A stretch of DNA of 64,000 nucleotides from Gigaspora rosea (lineage: Eukaryota; Glomeromycota; Glomeromycetes; Diversisporales; Gigasporaceae). Below the pieces are notes generated by a model, which saw nothing but the letters and a program-made list of their open reading frames with translations, made no database searches and had not been told where the DNA came from. Shown here one piece after another: positions 56,352 through 64,000 of the stretch (position 1 is the stretch's first letter; every line of letters begins with the position of its first letter). Both the position numbers and the translations under genes were made by a program. The stretch lies in NCBI GenBank assembly GCA_003550325.1, contig QKWP01000672.1, forward strand, positions 18,621 to 82,620, read 5' to 3'.

Positions 56352-57480
56352 AATTAATTATGCTTTAAACTTATACTGGCTTTTAGTTTTTTGTAAGTAC
56401 AATAATAATTATTATATTATATATATGAATACAGACTTGCACAGTAAGTATTTATTTTCTATTCCATACTTTATATAGTACGGAATGAAATAAGAAAAAT
56501 GCAAGTTGTTGCATGATAAAAGGATCATTCTATACTATTATTGTTCTGAATATATCATGAGACCACTGCAATGTTACTGACAGATCAAAATGAAATCCAA
56601 ATTAAAATAAAATTATAATATAAAAAAATTGTTAAATCTCTGAAAAATAAAATTTTTCAGGGAGCATGTTAGAGTTAGGGGTTAAGGTTAGAGGTTAGTT
56701 TTAGAGTAGAGTTTATATTAAACAAATATAAGTGGGTTTTAGAAAGTTAGCAGGTTAAATAGAAAATATAGATTTTATTTTAAATTATAATCTGAGACAA
56801 TAATTACGTATAATACTGTATAATTTATTAATAACTACAATAAAAAATTGTGCATTTTATTAATAACAATAATAACAAATATTAATAATTACATTGATAT
56901 TTGCAATGATCTATACTACCTAATTCTGAGTTTGTCCATTTAAATGTTTTTGATTGGCTACCTGTGAATTGGTGTCTGTAACAGGTAATTATTATGATAT
57001 TCTCAATAAATGTAACTATTACGACATTCTCAATAAGTATAACTATTACGACATTCTTAATCGTCCGCATGATTGTCAAATTTTGGAGGTCGGCATGTTA
57101 TAAATTTGTTAGTAAACTACGACCTCCAAATTTGTGACTATTGTAATATTCAATAAAGAGATTTTGTACTCTCCTAATTAATTATCGATATGTATAACTA
57201 AGGCATTGTGATTATTACGACATTTGATCGTTCATAATTATTTGATTAATCAGCATTTATAGTACTAACCTTATAAGGTTAGTGATCATTGCTAACTTAT
57301 TGAAATTGTAATTATTGTGACATTTATCATTCGCATAAATCAATGATGTAACAAATCGTAGCTTAAAAATCAAAGAATACCGGTATTGAAATGACCAGTT
57401 ATTCTTATTCACATTTTCAGTTGTCATCTTTTATTTTTTAAAATTTGATTTTTGTTTATTATGCACACTTTATTGATATT
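56352..57480. repeat. AT-rich DNA with 27-bp repeats and a GACCTCC dyad
   Basis: Units ATTCTCAATAARTRTAACTA plus TTACGAC repeat at 56999 and 57026 (27-bp period), with weaker copies to about 57320. At 57075-57138 the inverted pair GTCAAATTTTGGAGGTCG / CGACCTCCAAATTTGTGAC resembles the palindrome at 17520-17693. At 56665-56720 there are TTAGAGTTAGGGGTTAAGG telomere-like words. No gene. Confidence 0.6.
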
Positions 57481-59334
57481 AGAGTAACTTACGATGGAAA
57501 GCATAATAGTTCCAATGCAAACTAAGCCATAACCAGAATTCTTTATGAAAGAAACAATTGTTTCAATCAAACTAACTCAAAGATAAGTCTCACAGATGAT
57601 TTTTCATTTTGCGTTATATGAAATCTGAAGATTTAGATCGGTTGGTCAGATTTTTTTTGTCTTTTTAATTGTTCACGTCTACTGTTATACAAGGTTAATT
57701 GTTCATTTTGTATAGCAAATAATCAAAAAAAATTGGGTTAGCAGTCATATTTTTTCCATTAGTCTTATCAAAAAATTATGGGAAATTAAGGTTCCCATTA
57801 GTTGACACTGGATGAGATTAGTGGAAAAAAATAAATGTCAAAAATCGAACAATTGACAAACCCATGTATTATGCATCAAATAGATTTGTAACAGAATTTT
57901 TTTTACTATAATTTAAAGGCCACCCAAAGTTGATTTTCGTTTTGTATTACTACTAACCCAATTTTTTCAATATTTTGAATTTTTTCCTTTTTTCAGATCC
58001 AATTGTACCAATTATTTACATTTATTTTTTTTTTTGCTATACTCATCTGATGTCACCCAATGGAGACTAATCCAATTTTTTGATTCTTTGCTATGCAAAA
58101 TGAAAAATTAACCTTAATTGACATGAAAACTTAGATTGGTTGGTCAGTTTTTTTCAAATTTAATTTACTATAAATTGATAGAATAATATTCATGTCTACT
58201 AAATTATGCAAGGATAATTTTTTATTTTGTTAGTAAACAATCAAAAAATTGGGCCAGCAATCTTATTTTTTCGTCAGTCCTATCAAACAAATATGGGAAA
58301 TAAAATCTTTATTGGGTAATATTAGATAAGAATAGTGGAAAAAATAAATGTCAAAAATTGAAGAATTGGTACAATTGAGATCTAAAAAAAGGAAGGATCA
58401 ACTTTGCATAGCCTAAAAATCAAGACAATTGTAATGCAGACTAAACTATACTACAGTCGCCAAAATGGTAGGTAATTTTTCGTTTTGCATAACATCATGT
58501 TCCAAAATCTCAGCACAATATGAACTTTTTTTTTAAAAAATTTTTTTTTTTGAAAAATTGGGTCAGCTGAAATTAAACCTGCTAATGTTGCCGGAGCCAC
58601 TGCTGCCATTCATGAAAAGCCTGCAGAAACTAAACTTGCTAAGTTGCCAGAGCCACTACTGCTGCACATGAAAATGCTGCAAAAACCAAACCTGCTAAAG
58701 TTGCTGAAGCCACTGCTGCTGCACATGAAAAACCTGCTGAAACTGAACCTGTTAAAGTTGCTGAAGCCACTGCTGCCACACATGGAAAGCCCGCTGAAAC
58801 TGAACCTGTTAAAGTTGCCAAAGCTACTGCTGCCGCACATGAAAAACCTGCTGAAACTAAACCTGCTAATGTTGCCAGAGCCACTGCTGCTGCACATGAA
58901 AATGCTGCAGAAACCGAATCTAGTAGTCATGGATACAGGAAATCTCATAGGGCAGAAACCAAACCTAGTTGTCAAGAACACAGCGAATCTCATGGACATG
59001 AAAATGCTGCAGAAACCAAACCTAGTAGTAGCCACATACACAGCGAATCTCATGGATATAAAACACCTGCTGAAACTGAACCTGCTAAAGCTGCTGGAGC
59101 CAGCAGGTTATGCAAAATGAAAATTTAACTTTGCGTGGTCTAACTCATGTCCAATTTTTCAAAAAAAAAACTTTTTTAAAAATTTCAATTGTGCCAATTA
59201 TTTCGTTTTTGCTATTTAATTTTTTTTCTGGCATTGCTCAATGGTGACTATAATTTCTAGAATTATAATAGATCCACAAAAAAGTCCAAAATATATATAT
59301 GCAAACAAAATAAGCATATTAATTTAAAGTAGAT
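57481..59334. repeat. Second block of the complex repeat family
   Basis: Direct and inverted units (for example 57700-57880 and 58190-58400 direct; 57900-58110 and 59130-59240 inverted) share GCAAAATGAAAAATTAACTT, TGTCAAAAATYGAA and GGGTCAGC with the block at 38-42 kb. A minisatellite (58562-59110) sits between GGGTCAGC and AGCAGGTTATGCAAAATG, the position of a shorter GGGTCAGCA junction in other copies. Confidence 0.7.
58562..59110 (+). repeat. 57-bp minisatellite that can encode a 19-residue repeat
   Basis: Units start at about 58562, 58619, 58675, 58732, 58789, 58846 and 58903 (57 bp apart, one 56). In one plus frame a unit reads PAETEPVKVAEATAAAHEK, like an Ala/Glu/Lys-rich repeat protein. 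A second unit type, with SSSHGYRKSH- and EHSESHGHENAAETKPS-like text, follows to 59110. A 1-bp deletion near 58634 shifts the frame and creates a stop. Several frames on both strands stay open, which explains large spurious frames at 58610-59120. No start codon, promoter or splice context makes it a gene; it may be a captured exon. Confidence 0.75.
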
Positions 59335-59907
59335 TTAAAAAAAATCTGACTCAACTTGCCACTCTATATCTATACTGATTTCTGTAAGCTGTGTAATAAA
59401 GCTTCTCATTCCGTCATCCACTCTGATGTTTTTCCATTTCAACTCGGTGCATGCCCCCTTGTTCCATGGCCATTTGGGTGATAAAATTCTGTTAGCTAAT
59501 GCACCTTTTTTAGCTAAATTGTCAGCTTCTTCATTTTCAGGAATTCTGCTATATCCTTTAACTTTTCGAAGTCTTAGCTTTAGCTTCTTAATCTGAACCA
59601 ATCTGTTGATATGTTCTAGCAGGTATAGATTTTTCCTTTTGAGTATCTCGCTATTTTTCCCCTTTGTCATGCCTGCTTGAATCACCTAAATTGCTGCTGC
59701 ACTGTCTGTGCATATAGTGACTGCTGCTTCTGATGGTGCGACAAGTAAGGCCAACCATATAGCTGCAAGTTCTGCTCTAGTAGAAGAGGGCCAGTCTCTG
59801 ATTGCACCTTGAAACCTTGCAATCACCTGCTTGGGTACTTTTTTCTTTTTGCCTTTTACGGCTACCCANTGGGTACTTTTTTCCTTTTGCCTTTTACGGC
59901 TACCCAA
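59335..59907 (-). pseudogene. LINE RNase H domain, one nonsense codon, gap artefact
   Basis: 3' end of the LINE. With the end of the preceding piece it shows FYTDGSLINGEE (metal-binding Asp), SSTRAELAAIWLAL (Glu), ICTDSAAAI (Asp) and KVKGYSRIPENEEADNLAKK, the motif order of a LINE RNase H that removes RNA from the hybrid. A TAG follows CTDSAAAI at about 59684-59686, splitting the frame into 59907-59686 and 59685-59335. The duplicated 37-bp segment around the N at 59869 falls inside this domain and is probably an assembly artefact. Confidence 0.78.
59832..59906. other. Assembly gap (N) with duplicated 37-bp flanks
   Basis: One undetermined base at 59869 separates two copies of the same 37-bp sequence (59832-59868 and 59870-59906; one difference, T versus C). 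This is what results when two overlapping contigs are joined end to end instead of merged. Removing one copy and the N, 38 bases, leaves codons aligned across the RNase H domain only if the neighbouring frame is also adjusted. Confidence 0.85.
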
Positions 59908-61130
59908 CTGAGGCCCATTCTTCTCTTTTCTGGATCCTCCTCACCGTTTATTAGTGAGCCATCAGTGTAGAAGCAAATTGATTTACGCTGTATGAGGTCT
60001 TGTGCGATTTCGATAAGTTTTCTCGTTGTTTTAGAGTTTTCAAAAGAGCTTTCAATCAACTCTCTTTCCAATGTGGAAACTACAATGCTCTCAAACTGTT
60101 GCTCATTTGCTTCTGTACTTGTGGTATCCATCTTCTTTTCATTACTCATCATAACATTCGCAAAGTAACTTAGTGGAGTTGTAATATACCGGCTATGGTC
60201 ATTCGAATGTGCCATTTTAACTAACTTTGCGTCAAATGCGATACTCCTGTTTTTCCGACCTCTTTCTATTAAACAGGAGTCTTCGTGATTCTCTTTTTCT
60301 ATCTGGTTAAGTTCAAAGCCTGTACACCTGTTGATAACTAGGCTACTATTACGCATTCTTTTTCTGGCCTGCCAGTGCTCGATTACAAAATGCCTTTTAA
60401 AATTATTCTGAGCTACTCTTCCTATTTCGTGCCCTTTTCTTGTCTTCATGAGGACCCAGTCTTTTACTCTCTTGTCTTCACTTATTTTGGACAGTGGAAT
60501 TATAGGACTCAGCATATTTAATCTGCTTATTTCATAAGGCGCCTTTAGTTTTCTGCTACCGGCCTCCATCAGAACTAGCTCTTCTATTCTTGCAAACCAT
60601 GCCAGTTTTCTTCCTGCTGCATTTTGCTTTTTACTTTTTTTGAGCTGTTTCCATGTACCTAGCATACCTCCTGTGTAATCAATTAATTGTTCTAAGAAGA
60701 ATAACCCCATGTTCTTATCCTGGCAGAAACTAGATAGGGCCTTCTGATTTAACAGACTTGCAATTTCTATTCCTTCTTCTGCTAACTGGAAGCTCTTCTC
60801 TATTTCCTCTGAGCGCAAGTTAAGGTTCATTCTCCTTGCCTCTGTTAAAATTTTGTAGGCAAGATTATGTTTGAGTTTAACTGCTTCTAGTCTTGGTAGC
60901 TCAAGCATTGTGATACATGATCCACTTTTGCAATCAAGCTGCACTTGTTGCATTCTTAGCCAAGTTGCTTTGTCTAAGTCTCCCTTGTTATTCAAATGCT
61001 TTCTAAGCTCCGTGATATGATGTGCCATTTGGTTTTGCCATAATGTTCTTAAGCCCACCAGATTTCTATGCAAAAAAATCGAGCTCGCAGCTGTTGAGGC
61101 TATATCCGATTTATTCTTTATCACCATCAT
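59862..61130 (-). pseudogene. LINE C-terminal part of the RT polyprotein
   Basis: A 422-codon open frame, part of the LINE polyprotein between the RT thumb and RNase H. It starts within continuing coding text (VYINNRVLSP... upstream at about 61225, then VIKNKSDIASTAASSIFLHR), runs through a Lys/Glu-rich region of unknown fold, and ends in the first RNase H motif YTDGS. It is separated from the RT by stops and frameshifts at 61131-61300. The long open frame suggests limited decay. Confidence 0.75.
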
Positions 61131-61299
61131 AATTGGGCTCTGTAATCTATCGTACTAGTCTCTTTTTAAAATACAGTGCTGCAATCTGTACTCGAGCCAG
61201 GGGATAGTACACGGTTATTAATGTATACTAGCTGCACCAAGGATGCACGCTTTTTGCTAATTGCTTTTATAATGGTGTTAACTTCTTTTTTAACTAGGT

Positions 61300-62264
61300 T
61301 TATTGTATGATGGTGGTTGGGGCTACTAGATAGCCAAATGCCCAGGAAACATGTGGATTCATTTCTTTTTTTTCTGTTATTTTTTCCCAGTTTGTCGCTC
61401 CATATTCAATACACCTTGGTTCTTTGCTCCTTGTTCCTGCTACAAGCAGTTCTGACTTTTTAGTGTTGATTTCAATATTATTTAGTGTGTAAAATTCTGT
61501 TGCAATCTCTAGAATATTTGTTCCATTTCTGCTCTGTTCCATGCGATGAAGGTTGTATCATCAGCGTATGCAATAACCGGAACCCGTATGTGTTGAGCCT
61601 TGTATACCACCAGATTATAACTGAATTCTTGTTGATTCTGTATTTCAACCAGGAGTGGGTCATAAAATATTCTCCAGATCAGAGGGGAAATAACCTTACC
61701 TTGATCAATGCCATCCCCTGCTACTAGTTTCTCTGTTGTGCCGAAACTTGTGAGAACTTCTATTTCCCGGTTCTTGAATAAATTGAGAATAAAATTTCTT
61801 GAAACTTCCGGAATCTTAATCCTTCGCAGCGCTAGTTCAAGCATGTCCAGTCCCACTGAATCAAATGCCTTCTTCATATCTTGAAACAGCACCCAGATTT
61901 CCTGTTTTTTTTCCTTTGCATCTTCCAACAAGCAGTTGATAAGGTAAATGGGAGCAGCTGTGCTCTCTTCGGGAAGTCCAGCAAAATTTCTGCCTTTTAG
62001 AATATCCTTTTCTTTTATGATCTTTACGAGTCTATTGGATACTACTCTCACTACCGTCTTTCGGAATGATTCTAACAGAAGTATCGGTCTTACATTGTTT
62101 AAGTTGTAATACCAGTCCTCTGATTTTGGTATTGGGTATAGGACCCCTAACTTCCATTTTTTTGGCATCATTCCCTCTTTATGCACTTGGATGCAAAGTT
62201 CATAAAATGCTGTTTCGTTGTCTTCCCTACATTTCTTATTAATGGATAAACAATACCAGAACAC
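61300..62264 (-). pseudogene. LINE reverse transcriptase domain
   Basis: The open frame 62264-61509 (251 codons) covers the RT core: PKKWKLGVLYPIPK, NNVRPILLLESFRK, LFQDMKKAFDSVGL (first catalytic Asp), GDGIDQGKVISPLIW and YADDTTFIAW (catalytic DD). A frameshift near 61510-61540 moves the continuation (NIEINTKKSELLVAG) to the frame 61542-61300. Upstream, another shift near 62240-62264 separates it from the endonuclease frame, where SAPG sits at the usual RT entry. The enzyme copies LINE RNA at the nicked target. Confidence 0.85.
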
Positions 62265-63981
62265 CTGGGGCTGATTTGTGTTTCACTGACTCTAAGGCCT
62301 TGGACCACTCGTCTTCTTCTACCATGTTTGCCATATTTGCAAACCATGTCTCCTCAATGTCCTGTCTTGGGTTGTATTGCTTCCTCCAGCGGATTGGAAG
62401 GGCCTCTTGTGTCAGTGTTTTACATTTCCTTAACTGCTTTTCAAAGTGTGCTTTTACCTCCTGTAGAACCTCCTCAGGCTCAATTAGTAAGTTAATTTTG
62501 TCTCCTGACTCCTTAATTACTCTGTCTATTGTTATTTTCTTTTGTGGTTTATTCAATAGACTGCTTATCATCTTCCTTTGGTTTGTTACTATAGCGTTGA
62601 ATCTTGCTTCTATGTGCCTCCTTATCTCTTTCTCTTCAATTTTCCTTAGTCTATGACGCCACTTCTTATGTAGTAACTTGACCCATCTTTTGAGGTTTTC
62701 TTGATCTACTGATTCCTCATGCAAGGCTGCTTCCTCTGGATTTAGTCCTGCAGTTTCTTTTAATTGTATCAGAAGTTTTTGTAATTTATCTCTATCCGTT
62801 TCTGATAAGGAACCTCTTCTAACTTTTTTGTAGCCACGATTGATTTCTTTGATCACTAATCTTAGCTTTTTTTCTTCTGAGATTTCCTTGCTAATCTCTA
62901 TTATCTCTGGTGCTTTCTGTTTTTTCAGTAAACTATTGTTTGCTGCGATTCTAATGCATTCTTCTATAATATCCCACTCTTCGTCCAAATTCTTGGGCTT
63001 GCATTTTTCCCACATACTTGATAGATTCTTTTCTAGCAAACTGCTGTACCTGTCCCAATCTTCTTTTGATGCCTTGTCAATTTCAATATTTACTCTTGTC
63101 TTGTTCCATCTTCTTACTTTTGCCACATTCCTGGGTCTCAAATCGATCCCTGTGATGATGCTGGCTCTAATTAGTTTGTGGTCACTCATTGTACAGCATA
63201 TCATCTCATCGACCTTGCTATATACAATATTATTCTTCCACTCATTGGAGACCCAGATATAATCGATTCTCGTGTTAACATTTCTGTTTGACCACATTGG
63301 CTCTTGCTCTACTTCTTGTGTGTCATAGAAATTTCTCTCTTCTAGCAGAGCTAGAATTTTTCTTTTGAAGTTGGAATTAGAGTTATGATTCTTCGGCTTG
63401 TGATGTTTTGTTTGAGTGGTGTCTGCTAAACTTCCTTCTGCTGTTTTCCTTTTATCGATATTCAGGTCTCCCAGTACAATAAATCTTTGTGTTTTTCTAA
63501 TTTTCTTTTCTATTCTTTTCTTAAGTTGGTTTAAAATCCCCTCTTGAACCATTTTGTCATTGGGGGTGACATATAAGTATATGATGACAATCGTCAGTCT
63601 TTTGAAATCTAGCATTATACAGACAAAATATAGGTCGTCCTTTTCTATGCAGATAATATGTCTTTCCCAATGTTTTTTAATTAAGATCCCCAATCCTGAT
63701 CCTTTTAATTTATTACTATCTGCACTTGCCCAAAAGCTCTTGTACACACATTGTTCATCTAAAAAGTATTCTCCTTCTCTGCCTTCTATATTTGTCTTAC
63801 CTAGTCCCAAAATGTCCAATCCCTTACTTTTCGCATAGTCTATTACTGCTTTTAATTTGTTTCTATTGCTTTTAATACTGTTAATGTTATGAAAACCAAT
63901 ATTTAAAATATTAAATTGTTCGTATTTAATGTTTTTTCTTTTTCTACTTTGCCCACTATGATATGTGGGACTAGGGACCCT
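62239..63981 (-). pseudogene. LINE endonuclease and pre-RT region, open 580 codons
   Basis: Open from 63981 to 62239. The N-terminal part matches an exonuclease-endonuclease-phosphatase (AP endonuclease-like) domain: FNILNIGFHNINSIKSN, LGLGKTNIEG, FIVLGDLNIDKR (Asp and Asn of the active site), TRIDYIWVSNEW and MSDHKLIRAS (Asp-His pair). In the second motif Lys stands where most such endonucleases have Glu (family motif LQETN), which would be expected to impair metal binding. About 300 residues of charged pre-RT sequence follow, ending SAPG. No ATG begins the frame near 63981, so the start is upstream, probably beyond the window. Confidence 0.82.
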
Positions 63982-64000
63982 CTATTATTATGTTACTTGA

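Larger units (their letters stand above)
59335..64000 (-). mobile_element. LINE (non-LTR) retrotransposon, young but frameshifted
   Basis: Order on the minus strand: endonuclease - pre-RT - RT - linker - RNase H, i.e. a LINE of the I/Tad-like organisation. Only a few frameshifts and stops interrupt long open frames, so it is much younger than the split LINE at 25-37 kb, which belongs to a related family. No ORF1 or 5' end is within the window. On its low side the complex repeat family begins directly; no poly(A) tail was identified. Confidence 0.85.

Noticed and set aside
58610..59120. Large open frames on both strands (147 and 158 codons)
   Set aside because: Consequence of a 57-bp unit that lacks stops in several frames; none has start or splice context.

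Overview
This is an AT-rich, eukaryotic, repeat-dominated window. Short introns with GTAAGT-type donors, a secreted phosphoesterase, an F-box protein with ribonuclease-inhibitor-type leucine-rich repeats, and many hAT, LINE and Ty3 elements suggest a fungus, most likely an arbuscular mycorrhizal one (Rhizophagus-like). That assignment is inference from style, not from a database search.

Only two ordinary host genes are supported: a three-exon secreted acid-phosphatase/phosphoesterase gene (3257-4371, +) and a single-exon F-box/LRR gene (13580-14992, -). Almost everything else is transposable elements, their broken remains, or tandem and inverted repeats.

Layout. 1-7.6 kb: intergenic DNA, the phosphoesterase gene, a CpG-rich 20-bp array and a 51-bp array. 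7.7-13.3 kb: a 1.35-kb non-autonomous hAT element, two LTR-like elements in inverted orientation and two small MITEs. 13.6-15 kb: the F-box/LRR gene. 17.3-25.2 kb: palindromes and nested MITEs, perhaps inside one old hAT. 25.2-37.3 kb: one old LINE copy (- strand) split inside its reverse transcriptase by a tower of later insertions: a pogo-like element, an inverted-repeat element carrying a hAT MITE, and a 7.9-kb hAT that itself contains a 4.9-kb hAT with an apparently intact five-exon transposase (28719-31238, -). 38-42 kb: a complex repeat family interrupted by a 1.3-kb tRNA-headed retroposon with a poly(A) tail and target duplication. 41.9-49.3 kb: a degenerate Ty3-type retrotransposon (-) with a cluster of zinc knuckles between protease and reverse transcriptase, split by a hAT element. 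50.3-51.3 kb: a LINE remnant (+). 52.0-54.0 kb: a hAT filled with a palindromic satellite. 54-57 kb: small MITEs. 57.5-59.3 kb: the complex repeat family again, with a 57-bp minisatellite. 59.3-64 kb: a relatively young LINE (-) running out of the window and crossed by a one-base assembly gap with duplicated flanks.

Eight hAT-type copies have readable 8-bp target-site duplications (seven exact, one 7/8). Most have their own subterminal repeat words, so several hAT lineages seem to have been active here. Nesting allows a relative chronology. No CRISPR array, rRNA gene or functional tRNA gene was seen.
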